NCBI RefSeq assembly: GCF_034702125.1
Contig: NC_085860.1
Coordinates: 17,308,664 to 17,372,663, forward strand
Direction of reading: 5' to 3'
DNA length: 64,000 nucleotides
Source of the DNA: Engraulis encrasicolus
Taxonomy: Eukaryota > Chordata > Actinopteri > Clupeiformes > Engraulidae
The position numbers and the translations under genes are program-made. Shown in pieces: positions 11,490 to 22,750 of the stretch. Under the pieces are notes generated by a model, which saw only the letters and a list, made by a program, of their open reading frames with translations, searched no databases and was not told where the DNA came from. Within the stretch, counting starts at the first letter, position 1. Every line of letters begins with the position of its first letter.

Positions 11490-12970
11490 CAGTGTTGGGG
11501 GTAACGCGTTACTAAGTAACGTCGTTACGTAATTTAATTACTTTTGGCACTAACGTAGGAACGTAACGCATTACTCTTCAAATTTCAGTAATTTAATTAC
11601 AGTTACTGCGCTGCCGTAACGGTCGTTACTCGTTATTTATTTCAGCCTTGAAATCATCTTAAGGTCTGCTGTTATTAGTAGTTCTAGATGCGTGAAGCGC
11701 TCTGTCTGGGCTGTTTTTTTTTCCTCAGCCCTTCTCGGGCTCTCAGGTGTGGGTGTGTGAGAGCGCGCGCATGTAGACTGCTGTTCCTTCCTCGTGCATG
11801 CAAGGTCTTTCACTGGGACTTTGATGAGCCCATTGCGCTGTGATGTGGTTAACCTATACTACAATACTTGGAGTTCCACCATCATTTTTTTCTAACCTTT
11901 TAATTTACGCCATAGAGGGAAAGTGAAAGTGATTCGCTGCGCAGTTAAATCTATAGTCATTCCGAGTTCACCTTTACGCAAATGCATTCTAAAACACCTG
12001 TACCCCATATCGCAAATGCCATAGCCTCTTTTGTGCTCACTGATGACAGTTAAATAGGCTACGCCGCAAAAAAAAAACAATTTGGGTAGCTCCGTCAGCA
12101 GCAGCAGCCTAATTGGGAATAATAACGTGAGAACAACAGCGCAAGCAACACCATGGCATTGAGGCCGGCACGTTCTTCAGGCTATTCAAATGTGCCTGAT
12201 CAAACCGTTTTCCAGCACGAACGGATTCTGCATTCGGCAGAATCTTTAATAATAATGTTGACGCATAGGCCTATGCAATGCAGTGCGCAGGAAACTGAAA
12301 GGCTTTGGAGTAGCCTAAGCTGCAACATCTAGGAGAGGATGTAAGCAGAGTGTCCTACCTACAACATTTCTGTTTGGTATGGCCACCTCACCTTACTCAT
12401 TCTGTTTTTATTCTGTGAGACCAAAAGTAATTTTAATGCTGACATGACAATAAAAGACAATATTCTATTCTATGGCGTAATGTTAGACTAGATTCAAATG
12501 TATTGACACTTTTATAAACAGGCCTACAGGGCAACCATGAAATGCATTTTAGATGTGAGAATGACAATAGGCCTATATGAGGGATTCCATAGAGGTAGGC
12601 CTACAGTTTGCACAGATTAAACTAGACTGCCTGTGCAGTCGCCTTCGACTGCTTAAGGTATATCCCCGAAACGCGACGCTTCCAGTCCCCAATCATTCCT
12701 ACCACTCCCGTCCACCTTTTCATGAACATTTATGATAAATACAAAATATAAAATAAATATATTTAATATCTATACATAGATCAATGACGTGCAGAGGCTT
12801 AAAACCAAATGACTATTGTGAAAATGAAGGAAAAAATGGGGCAAATGGTAACACTGTTTTAATGGTTCACTATTAAATTTAGTAAAAAGTAAAGTAATTC
12901 AGTTACAATTGAACGCAGTAACTAAAGTAAAGTAACTAAATACTTTTAAAAAGTAACTTACCCAACACTG
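11490..12970. mobile_element. hAT-like element, TIR CAGTGTTGGG
   Basis: Begins CAGTGTTGGGGGTAACGCGT and ends AAGTAACTTACCCAACACTG; both subterminal zones are rich in GTTAC/GTAAC words. Flanks hold near-identical 8-mers, GTTTTACG before and GTTTCACG after (the second displaced one base). The 1.48-kb interior shows no recognisable transposase, and the ORF at 11892-12080 is not convincing. A LINE-tail-like GACAATAAAAGACAATATTC lies at about 12446. Confidence 0.65.
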
Positions 12971-13086
12971 CGTTTCACGGATGTGTCACGTATCCGTATG
13001 GGACCTGGTGGAACGACATATCTCCATCATCGCTTTAGATCTGTCTTACGGATCTGCGCCATATCAGTGTATGATACACATCTGTT

Positions 13087-13512
13087 TTAGTGGCTGTTCT
13101 CAGTTGCCTGCACTGCGTCACTCTTTTTCTTTAGAAAGTAAACAAACACTGCATTGGAGTAGTCATCAGTAAAAGACTGTGCATATTTGTGCCCTTCTAA
13201 TGACTCAGTGGCTATTGGACCTGCAAGGTCAGTGTGTACCATTTCTAAAGGAGCCTTTGGTCTGGCATCTGGGTTCCTATTTCTGGAATTTGTAAACTTC
13301 CCCTGAATACACACCTCACACTCTTGATCAGGCCTACTCATTTTTCCTTTGATCTGCATACCATCAACAACATCATGTAACCTAAGCACATCATCATAGT
13401 TACAGTGGCCTAGTATCTCATGCCATGCTTGGATGTCGTGAGTTGCATTACACTTGTCATCATTTGACTCAACCTCAGTGTGCAGGTAGTACAGCCTGCC
13501 ATACACATGAAT
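13087..13512 (-). pseudogene. Ty1/copia pol: GAG-pre-integrase and integrase start
   Basis: A 139-residue ORF. Residues 26-75 form a GAG-pre-integrase zinc-binding region (AWHEILGHCNYDDVLRLH then CEVCIQGKF), followed by the integrase N-terminal core with HTDLAGPIATESLEG and SFTDDYSNAVFVYFLKKKSD, where Asp residues sit as in copia integrases. It stops abruptly at 13087 with the rest of integrase, RT and RNase H missing. Its upstream protein is continuous with the fragment at 24420-24845: both junctions carry GTCAAACC, so the two were one pol frame before the 11-kb insertion at 13521-24479. Confidence 0.85.
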
Positions 13513-13994
13513 GTCAAACCCAGTGGCGTAACAACTCGGTCACGGGCCCCGGTGCGAGTATCCAGCACGGGCCCTCGGAGGTTGTGCTATCAGGATATTT
13601 TATATAGCCTAATACATTACGGGTGAAAGGGTGGGTCTTTGAAATTGCAATAGCATTGTGAATGCTGTAACGATGTGCAAATTTACATAATAGAGTAGGC
13701 TATTTAAGTTATCTGTCCCAATAAAAACAAAAAAAACCTGGACAAACGCAAAGAAAGGCTTTCGGAATATGTGTCTAAAGACCGGTTGAGACAGGGACAG
13801 TGGGCTGGAGACTAGTGTGTGCGTGTGCTTGCGAGCGCACGGTGCCTACCCAGCTGACAGCACAGCAGGCTACACAGACGAGGGAGACAACCCTGCTGAT
13901 CTTAAGCACCCCAGTTTAAACTTCATAGATAAAAAATAACACTAAGGACTTAAAAGATAGTTAGCACAATCAACAGGATATGCATTCATAATGA

Positions 13995-14945
13995 TTTGGG
14001 TCATTTCACGTGAAATCAGACACTTTGGGACCCGACCGACCCGGATTTCAATCATACTTGGTGTGCCTTTTTAGTAGCAAGGTAGCACCCCAGAACTGCA
14101 TTGGTTTGAATCTGACACTAATATTAAGGGAGAAACAGACTAGGAAAGGTTCACATGTGAGTGTAGGACACTATACATTCAGCCTTGAATATATCAGTCA
14201 GTGTTAGTCACAAAAAGATGCCTGTGGTGTTGTTTGAAAGCTCTTTTCTGGCTCTACATATTACACAATCAGCTTGGAATACAACAACTCTCAGAATATG
14301 AATTATGATCAATTGAAAAATTAAAAATTGAATATCTAAAAAAACTATATTTTAAAATGGCCAGTTCCTTGTCCAAACGTAGCCGGCAATGTCATTAGCA
14401 ACATCTCAAATGCTGGTGTTCGGTTCTTTATTCATTTCAGAGAGAATTTGACTCACAAATATGGCATCATACAGACCACTTACTAATAATGTGATAATAC
14501 CATAGTAGCATCACATGACAAAACAAAAACAAAACAAAAATGGTCAGTGTCCATGGTCCCAGGTTTCAGAAACTAAGGCAGATGTCCATTTATACACACC
14601 AAATGATGATATGTGAATGTTTGAACATTCCTTCTCTGTGTACCTGTGCCATCCTCCCTTTACCGTACTTTAAAGAGATAATCAATAGCTACACTCTCAT
14701 TTTGTACTCTACCAGCGCATTTGAAGCAGCAGCTGTGTCTTTTGTAGATAATGTATAAGTACATCCCGTTGCAGTTACAGGTTTCACTACCAGAAGCACA
14801 TCCTGAAGGATGGAGATGGTCCATGAGGATGCAGGAAGTTCAGTTTCACCTCTCCAGTGCTCGGCATACATTCCTTAACACATGCTAGCCACCAGTTGCC
14901 ATCATATACAGCTACAACATACCCTTTGATGCTTGGAAATTTAAC
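13995..14945. mobile_element. Dispersed repeat Y (also inverted at 56040-56703)
   Basis: Begins GGGTCATTTCACGTGAAATC and continues through GACACTTTGGGACCCGACCG. It aligns almost throughout with the reverse complement of 56040-56703, and its 14185-14460 part also matches 55515-55790 directly. The copy here has extra sequence at about 14525-14800. Its right edge (near 14937) abuts the transposase ORF. On the minus strand it carries the decayed exon listed separately. Confidence 0.7.
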
Positions 14946-14975
14946 TGATTTTGACTGTTCTGACTCGGAATCTGA
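14690..14975 (-). pseudogene. Unidentified transposon-borne exon (FLHPHGPSPSF type)
   Basis: Minus-strand frames read VKFPSIKGYVVAVYDGNWWL, then CMPSTGEVKLNFLHPHGPSP. After a frame change they read DVLLVVKPVTATGCTYTLST. The two halves look like one conserved domain broken by a frameshift near 14790. A diverged plus-strand copy at about 56035-56165 keeps the same words but has an in-frame stop straight after VVAVYDGN. I recall similar domains in uncharacterised fish proteins, but give no function. Confidence 0.5.
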
Positions 14976-16626
14976 ATCATCAATTGCAGACCCTGAAGTG
15001 ATGAGCAGCTTTGAGGAAGAACTAAGGCAGTGGGCACTGGAACACAAATTGACACACAGAGCAATCAATGGGTTATTACCAATATTAAGGAAGCAAGGCC
15101 ACCTATTGCCTTTGGATTGCCGAACACTCCTTGGTACACCACAGAGTAGCTTGACAGAACCCAAATGTGACGGCCAGTACAAGTGCATCTGTCGTTACCT
15201 TAGACATCTGGAGGGGCATGATGTTCACCTGAGTGTGAACATTGATGGTGTTCCACTATTTAAAAGTAGTGGAGTGCAGTGCTGGCCGATACTGGCGAAG
15301 TGTGGCAATTTTGATCCATTTATTGTTGCCATTTTCAGTGGCACAAAGAAGCCTAGCCCTCTTGAGGAATACCTCCGAGACTTCCTGACAGAGTATGCTC
15401 ACCTCCAAAAAGATGGCATAACTTTTGAAGGCCAGAGTTACTCTGTCACCATTGACTGCTTGGTCTGTGATGCGCCAGCCAGGGCATTTTTGAAATGCAT
15501 CAAAGGTCACACTGCGTATGAGAGCTGCGAAAGATGCATCACCAGGGGTACCCGTGTTGAGGGAAGAATAGTTTTCACTGGTCATGAATGCACTTCCCGT
15601 ACGGATGACAGTTTCTCAAAATGGGAGTACAGGAACCACCAGCAAGGAGTTAGCCCCTTCATTGCTGCCGGAGTGCCTTGCGTTACCTCTTTTGTCTTGG
15701 ACTACATGCACATGGTCTGCTTGGGTGTGGTTAGACGCATGTTGGTGTACTTGACACGGGGCCCGAAAATCTGCCGGCTATCAGCAAGACAAAAGGAAAC
15801 CATTTCCGAGAAACTGGTTGCTCTGAGGGGCAAGATGCCCAGCGATTTCGCCCGACAGCCCCGAGCTTTACATGAGCTTGACAGATGGAAAGCAACTGAG
15901 CTAAAGCAGTTTTTGCTTTACACTGGACCTGTCGTGCTGAAAAACGTGTTGTCCCCAGAGCTGTACCAACATTTTGTGTCCTTGACGGTGGCCATGTCCA
16001 TACTGCTGGAGTCAGAAGACAGGATTCGCCATGGTTATCTCCAATATGCCCAAGACCTGCTCCAGCACTTTGTCAGGAACAGTGCTCATCTCTATGGTGA
16101 GACATTCCCTGTGTACAATGTACATGGACTCACACATCTCCACGAAGATGTCCGCCACTTCCAGTGCTCCTTAAATGAAGTGTCCTGTTTCCCCTTTGAG
16201 AACTACCTTCAGAAAATCAAGAAGCATGTCAGGAGTGGAAGAAGTCCTCTGGAGCAGGTGACGAGGCGGTTGGCGGAACTGGAACAGTCAGACGTGAGCA
16301 TGAGCACTACAACGCCTAAAAAGATTGCTTCCATCAAAACAAGGGACTGTTGTTTTCTTTGGAAAGATCAGCGATTCGCCTTCATTCGACAGCAGAATGC
16401 AGATGGTTCTTTTGATTGCGAAATCCTGCATCAGCGCCACACGTCACCATTGTTCGCCCAACCCTGTAGCTCTGGACTGCTAGATATCGTGTGTACGAGA
16501 AACGGACAGACCAGGATGAGACATGCACAGTTGCTGGAGCGGGACCTGTTCCGGAAGGTGGCCTGCCTACCTCAAGAAGCTGGTGGATTTGTCCTCATGC
16601 CCCTTCGTCACTGCCTGGAGCACTAA
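14929..16626 (+). CDS. TNP2-like (CACTA/EnSpm-type) transposase, apparently intact
   Basis: A single uninterrupted ORF; from ATG 14929 it gives 565 residues (an open frame reaches back to 14857, and another Met is at 15001). An acidic SDSESESS tract is followed by a conserved N-terminal region (ELRQWALEHKLTHRAINGLL, RTLLGTP) and the core: LSVNIDGVPLFKSSGVQCWP, VCDAPARAFLKCIKGH with a Cys pair (CERC), FVLDYMHMVCLGVVRRMLVY, RWKATELKQFLLYTGPVVLK and YNVHGLTHLHEDVRHF, FPFENYLQKIKKHVRSG. The Asp residues in NIDG, CDAPAR and LDYMH are candidate catalytic positions. Layout matches animal TNP2-like proteins of EnSpm/CACTA elements. The start is uncertain because repeat Y overlaps the first codons. 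The DUF4806-like gene begins 286 bp downstream on the same strand. Confidence 0.85.
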   Translation: MLGNLTDFDCSDSESESSIADPEVMSSFEEELRQWALEHKLTHRAINGLLPILRKQGHLLPLDCRTLLGTPQSSLTEPKCDGQYKCICRYLRHLEGHDVHLSVNIDGVPLFKSSGVQCWPILAKCGNFDPFIVAIFSGTKKPSPLEEYLRDFLTEYAHLQKDGITFEGQSYSVTIDCLVCDAPARAFLKCIKGHTAYESCERCITRGTRVEGRIVFTGHECTSRTDDSFSKWEYRNHQQGVSPFIAAGVPCVTSFVLDYMHMVCLGVVRRMLVYLTRGPKICRLSARQKETISEKLVALRGKMPSDFARQPRALHELDRWKATELKQFLLYTGPVVLKNVLSPELYQHFVSLTVAMSILLESEDRIRHGYLQYAQDLLQHFVRNSAHLYGETFPVYNVHGLTHLHEDVRHFQCSLNEVSCFPFENYLQKIKKHVRSGRSPLEQVTRRLAELEQSDVSMSTTTPKKIASIKTRDCCFLWKDQRFAFIRQQNADGSFDCEILHQRHTSPLFAQPCSSGLLDIVCTRNGQTRMRHAQLLERDLFRKVACLPQEAGGFVLMPLRHCLEH

Positions 16627-16912
16627 AATTGCAGGTTAATATTTTTATTCTGTTACCTAGAACCCACCAGAGATCACCGTTGAGCAGCGATAAGATTGAC
16701 AGTTGTGATTCTCTTCTAGTGTGAGGTGCACCCCGACGTTAAAAATCATCTAACATTACAATTAGTGTTTTGGGTATGTCCTGCTGTGATTCTCAATGGG
16801 TCACTTTGGGTTTTTAATTCAAATATTTTTGAAAACCACTGTTCATGTACTACTCCATTTGTGTAAATGTAGATGATAATCTAACAGCAAATGTTTTCTG
16901 CCCTTTCCAGTG

Positions 16913-19900
16913 ATGTTTGCGAGGGCTGTGTGGAAAGAGGGTGACCGGGAGGAGGAAGGCGTGATACCGGAGAACTGGATAGACGTGGAAAAAAGAATTG
17001 TTCGGTGGTCTTGCAGCTATAATTTCACAAAGACACAAAAAGCTTTAAGGGAGCGGGTGGAACCGGAGGAGGACTGGCTCGTCTTCCCCTTGGCCAAAAT
17101 AAAGATGACCTCAGGCAAGTTTGGTTGTGGCTTTTTCTGTTTTTACCCTGGACTTGTCAGTACCTGAGATTTTTTTTTTTTTCAGCCTTTTCCAAGATCC
17201 TCGTCATTGTAATGGGGGCAGAGTATGTTAACATCTCAAAAGAACATCTTGATTCATTCCCAATAACATCCAAAAGGCTATGCAACATCACCAGACAACT
17301 ATTAAACAGCGATACCTGTTGGGATAATATTTGGAGTAGGCCTATGTTAAGAAGGTCTTTGACGTAAAGTCTGCCCCCATCAGAATAGCTCAGGTCTTGG
17401 AAAGGGCTGAGCCGGAAAATGCAGTTTTCAGATTTTAATGATTATTTTGGTATTGAATTATAGCAAAGCGCAGAGAATGTGAAATTTACAACATGACGAG
17501 CCAGGCCGAGGATGACGAGGGGGATCATGACGTGCTTGAAACGAAGAGGCCACGGAAGAGGAAAAGCATTCCGGACTTTGTAGAAAATGGTATGCATTTC
17601 ATTCTTTACATTTGTACAATGCATGGAAGGCAGGCTTTCATTTAACATGGATGATGGTGTTATCTGACAATGGGCCTCACATTTTCAAGTCAAGTCAGCT
17701 TTTATATTCAGTTTCTTCATATGCACAAGTCATACAAGGAAAAAGAAATTATGTTTCTCTGACATTGTGCAGTTTATAGGTACTGGTATGTGTGTGTGCG
17801 CGCGCACGCTCTTGTAGTGCAGGTGCAGCCACAGTGCAGATCCATTGGTGGGGGGTGTGAGGGTGGCGGGGGGGCACTGGTGTGCTTCAGTTTGCACAGG
17901 AAGTAGAGATGTTGCTGGGCTTTTTTGGCCAGTGATGCTGTGTTGGTGGTCCAGGAGAGGTCTGCACTCGTGCACTCCAAGGAATTTTGTGCTGCTCACT
18001 GTTAATTTCGTGCAATTAACGATTTTATTATTTTCAGACACTTCTGAATCTGACCAGGAAAGCAACAGAGGTATTATCTTCAATCTATAATGACTTTATA
18101 AAACGGTTCTTGAATGAAGCATTTTCATGATGTTTCTGTTTTTGCATGGGTATTTGTAAATTACTACTTATTACCACTTGTATTACTAATAGGTGTAACC
18201 GTATCAGGTGTCCCTAAGCCTCCAGCCAAGCTGCCTCCCCCGCTTACTGCAGACATGACTCAAGAGGCAGAAAGGGGTGCCTCCAGGTATGCTTGACATT
18301 TATGTGCCTTTTTGATACAGTTGACTAACTTGCCTAATACCATGAAATTAGAAGTGACTCCAATATTAAAAGTGAGTCCAACAATGGATGCATCCCTCAG
18401 AAAAAGTAATGTTGTTACAGGTCCAGGTCTAGGTCTCGCTCCAACAGACGCCCGTCCAGCCCTTGCTCCACCAGCCGCCCGTCCAGGTCTCCCACCAGGC
18501 ACCCGTCCACACCTCGCTCTACCAGACGCCGACCCAGCCCTCGCTCTACCAGGCGCCCGCCCAGCCCTCTCTACACCAGGCGCCTGTCCGGATCTCCTAC
18601 CAGCCGCCCGTACAGATCTCCTGCCAGCCGCCCGTCCAGGTCTCCCAACAGGCGCCTGTCCACCCCTCGTTCCGGCAGATGCCCACCCAGCCCTCTCTAC
18701 ACCAGTCGCCCGTCCAGGTCTCCTGCCAGCCGCCCGTTCAGCCCTCTCTACACCAGCCACCCAGCCAGGTCTCCCTCCGTCAGGCACCCGTCCACGTCTC
18801 ACTCCGTCAGGCACCCGTCCACGTCTCACTCCGCCAGGCACCCGTCCACGTCTCACTCCGCCAGGCACCCGTCCAGGTCTCCCTCCGCCAGGCGCCCGTC
18901 CAGGTCTCCCTCCGCCAGGCGCCCGTCCAGGTCTCCCTCCGCCAGGCGCCCGTCCACGTCTCCCTCCGCCAGGCACCCGTCCACGTCTCACTCCGCCAGG
19001 CACCCGTCCACGTCTCACTCCGCCAGGCACCCGTCCACGTCTCACTCCGCCAGGCACCCGTCCACGTCTCACTCCGCCAGGCACCCGTCCACGTCTCACT
19101 CCGCCAGGCGCGCGTCCAGGTCTCCCTCTGCCAGGCGCGCGTCCAGGTCTCCCTCCGCCAGGCACCTGTCCACGTCTCACTCAGTCAGGCACCCGTCCTC
19201 GTCTCGCTATGCCAGATTTGGTTAGTTTAAATTCAATTAAATAAAAAAGCACTGTGCAATTAAGTATTTTGTACTAATGCATGTCTGATTAATACTCTTT
19301 TGTAGCCAAAGTCTGTTCATTTTGTCCATGGTCAATTTCTAATGCAAAATTTCTGCTTTATCAGATGTCAGAACCTGGACGTTCCCCTTGCCTCAGGAGG
19401 GTGAGTCTTGTTTCATTGTATATCAGACGTTAATCATGCAAATGTGACTGCAGAAATGAGTTTTGGATTAAAAGTATGCAATAACCTCCCTGGACATTGA
19501 TCTATCTCTCCCTACACAAACTACCTGTTATTTAACACTTAATTGTCTTTTCCTTTTTAAGTCGGATTCTCATCGCCATAACCTTGGGATTGTTTCAGTG
19601 TTTCAGAAAAAGGTTTTAAAATTGCTCCTTGAGCTCCGGGATAAGGAGTCTCAGCAAACGTCAGCACATGTCGGTAACATCGTCAGGATGGAGACCATGG
19701 AGCAATTTGATATGGAGGAGGAGAAGCTCATTGACAACAGCGACTATGAACGCATGGTGGGTTTTGCAAATCTGTACATTTGTCTAGTCAATAGGGTTGA
19801 AGTGAAGAAGTTTTGCTGAGCACTTATGATGCATATTCCAACAGGTGCAGCGTCTGGCGAGAGTGGGAGGAAGGGACGGTAAGGAGTGTGTCCGGAAAGT

Positions 19901-21469
19901 CCTTGACAGGTATGTTTCAGGAGTGGAACTTAAACATTTTCCCCACCAGTCACTGTGGCAGGTAGATTCTAAAATCTACCAGTCACTCACAACTTTTACC
20001 AGTCACCATTTTTACCAGTTCATATTCCACTGTTCCAAACATTGCGATGCCAAGTAAGATCATTTTATGATCAATACTTTTGTTTCAGAGATCATAAATT
20101 CAGTTATTGTGATGCCAATAACTCTTTTCATTACTGATTTGCTTAAAGCTTTAATATTGGATACTGTGTATAATTCAGCATTAACCTGAGCGCCTGTAGA
20201 ACATTTTCACCAGTCAAGGTGACTGGTAGGTTAACATATTTCACTTGCCAAATGCTAAATTCACCCGTCATTGGCAGGTGGACGGGTGCTTATTTCTATC
20301 CCTGGTATGTTTATGCTGATTGCTGGTAAACATTGGCTAGTAACTTCATTTTTAACAAGCCAAACTGAAATTTCACCAGTGTTTGGGCTGCTTGGCTGGT
20401 GTTAATTCAATTAAATTCAATTCAATTCAGTTTATTTGACAGGCACTTACCCAAATCAACACAAAACATAGGTTATACACATCATGACAAACCAGAGAGA
20501 TTAAACATCACAACACAAAAAGGCACAGAATAATGTTAATGTTAATGTAGAGCCCTGCTTGTAATTAATGTCCTCGTCTGTCAGCCAAAAGGTAGTATGA
20601 CTTGGGTTCCAAAACTTTTTTTTTTTTTTTCTTAAAGGCTGTTCTCGAACACCCTAATGGCCCAATTCAATATGATGGGCAAGGGCCAGAAGGAGAAAGG
20701 AGCTCTAAGGGGCACGAGAATCTTCAAGGCAATACAAGGTAAGTCCATATCTACCCAATGATGCAGCATACTGTACATTATATAGTCTATAGTGTGTCCT
20801 CTTTGTCTGCCCTCATCTTTGTCTGTGGAATGCCTCACACCCATCTCCACCGAATGATGGTCTATCTGATATCACCAAATAATTAATGGTCCAGGATCAT
20901 GGTTACAAGTAACCAATCAGGGATCATTTGTGACTGATGACGTCATTGGTATCATGTCAAATGAATGGGACATCTACACGTGAACTTCTCAATCTAGTCT
21001 TGGTGTGGAAAAAAGCATCATCTAAGTGTAATAATAATAGTAATCTAACACTGTGCGGTCCGGTTCTTGATTCTAACGGCTGATAGCCGTGTTCAATCGG
21101 GCATAAACCCACACCTTCCACCTGAAGATTCTATGCGCGTCTAAGTTAGACCCGGCACATCTACGTTGGTAATGAGAATATGTTGTAGTTGGGGTAGGGA
21201 GTCTGCAAGAAGGGCACATCTTTGCACCATCTAAACATTACATCTGTCTTTCTAATAAACCAAGAGTTGTACTGTTTAAACATTTGCTGATGCGTATTGA
21301 TCCAGTATTGGATGCATGGGCATATGGGATGGCAGATTTCTTAATGTTACTTGTTTTTTCCACTCTTGCAGAAGGAGTAATGAGATTTGATAAGGCAGCA
21401 ACGGAAGACGTCATCAGGCAAACCACCGCTGACCACTTAAAGCATGCGCCACAGAGACGTCGGCAGTGA
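16913..21469 (+). CDS. DUF4806-like protein with Arg/Ser repeat domain, 10 coding exons
   Basis: Exons: 16913-17114 (GC donor; acceptor before 16911), 17464-17589, 18038-18070, 18193-18286, 18421-19220, 19365-19400, 19599-19756, 19845-19909, 20638-20738, 21372-21469. All join in phase with no stop: 1713 nt, 570 residues. The N-terminus, MFARAVWKEGDREEEGVIPE, followed by a Trp-rich segment (EEDWLVFPLAKIK), resembles the start of DUF4806 proteins. A basic KRPRKRK tract is NLS-like. Exon 5 encodes about 29 nine-residue Arg/Ser units. Exons 6-10 (RTWTFPLP, VQRLARVGGRDGKECVRKVL, LFSNTLMAQFNMMGKG, TTADHLKHAPQRRRQ) follow the C-terminal DUF4806 pattern. It is probably the second gene of the CACTA element; its role is unknown, and DNA or RNA binding is a guess from composition. 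A hAT MITE sits in intron 8. Alternative exon 6 and 7 boundaries are possible. Confidence 0.75.
18421..19220 (+). repeat. 27-bp coding minisatellite (RS-repeat exon)
   Basis: About 29 units of 27 bp, most regular at 18771-19190, e.g. TCCGCCAGGCACCCGTCCAC plus 7 more bases. In the frame fixed by both flanking splice phases the units read SARHPSTSH or SARRPSRSP. Because no unit contains a stop, the other two plus frames (Pro/Leu/Arg- and Val/Ser/Gln-rich) and one minus frame (Gly/Arg/Val-rich) are also open for 700-900 bp; those are shadows. Confidence 0.9.
19918..20304. mobile_element. hAT MITE in intron 8, exactly at the splice donor
   Basis: Starts CAGGAGTGGAACTTAAACAT and ends TATTTCTATCCCTG, imperfect inverted ends. 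Perfect 8-bp duplication GTATGTTT at 19910-19917 and 20305-20312. That 8-mer is the donor GTATGT of exon 8, so the donor stays next to the exon and a second copy lies beyond the element. Interior is rich in CACCAGTCA words. Confidence 0.85.
20408..20440 (+). repeat. AATTCAATT-type simple repeat in intron 8
   Basis: AATTCAATTAAATTCAATTC-like pentamer tract, about 30 bases, followed by GTTTATTTGACAGGCAC, a tail common in fish retroposons. Confidence 0.5.
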
Positions 21470-22680
21470 GGGATGTGGTTTATCCTTCTTGGTGGTATGC
21501 ACACATTACCATGGATTGTGAGCAAAACCATTACCCTCCTAATTGAACCTTCACTTTATTGATGCAATGTGCAGTTAAATGAATATTGGCCAACAGGCTG
21601 GTCCACTTGAGCCATGAAACTTTACACACTAAAATGACAAGTGTTTCCATAATTTTGTCCAATCCATGTGTGTGTGTGCAGACAGTGCAGACGATGCCTT
21701 GAAGAGAGCTATGTGATTTGTGAGGAGAATCTGCCTGATTTTTTTATGAATAGGTTCAGCCCACAAAATGTGACTCGTCAAATCCAAAGTTTCTTAATGG
21801 TTAAAAAATTATACATAAAGTCGCTGCTGCTGTGTGTGGTAGGTTTTTGTTCGTTTGGGTATATTCTAAAGCCCAAAAGGGGGTCCTTGCTGAAAAAGTT
21901 TGGGAACCACTGCCTTACACCTACCTCTTTATGTTGTGTCGTGTAGGGGCTATTTACATGCTGTGTTAACTGGAACCCTACTGCATGCTAAATGCAGCAG
22001 GTGAGTGAATGGAGTGGCCGTTTTGGACAAAGCAGTGGTTTTCTGTAGTTTGTATAGGCAGGCAGGCGCTTCACACCAGACCTAGAGAGGCCCTTCCACT
22101 TATTGATCTGTAAGTTACGTTTCATGTCTACGAAATACCTAAAAACTGAGGTTCAGATATTTCAAAACAAAACATATCACTATGTAATGAGATGTTTGAT
22201 ATGTTTTAAGGGTTAAAACTCAATACTATATTTCAAAGTCAAAAGTGAAACTGTTAAGAAAACAAACAAAAAAATGCATTTCTAGTGAAATCAAATGATC
22301 CATTTCGGAAATAAGTGCAAGGTTTTTCTTTTTCCAATAGTGTCGATCAAATGTTGTAAACCTTGAGGACACACTCAGATGAATAATGCTTTTTACTGTT
22401 CTACATGAGATTTCTGGTGTTCTCAGATTATCATAGGATATCCTCTTTTTACATTGATTATTAGAAGAATCTTTATACATTGAAAAACATGGTGTAATTG
22501 AAAACATCATTTTGTGGTCTGTTTACATGAAGTCATATTGAAAGTACACAGCTCAAAGTTATTTTAGTTTGTGTATTTCCTACCAGTATCATAGTGTGTG
22601 CATTTTAAAATATTTATTTGTAATAAACCAAAGTGTTTTGGTGAGATGTGTGTCATTTTGATTGTATTGTCTGCAAGGAA

Positions 22681-22750
<70 letters not shown>

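Noticed and set aside
13797..13810. CAGTGGGCTGGAG as the missing left CACTA end
   Set aside because: Lacks the AAAAAGACGTC subterminal sequence and is in the wrong orientation.
15256..15585. 109-residue minus ORF inside the transposase gene
   Set aside because: No motif; antisense of a conserved coding region.
18260..19180. 306-residue Gly/Arg/Val-rich minus ORF (collagen- or nucleoporin-like look)
   Set aside because: It is the antisense of a stop-free 27-bp repeat; splice phases support the plus RS frame instead.
18312..19244. Pro/Leu/Arg-rich plus ORFs of 255-310 residues
   Set aside because: Wrong frames relative to the flanking exons; open only because the repeat lacks stops.
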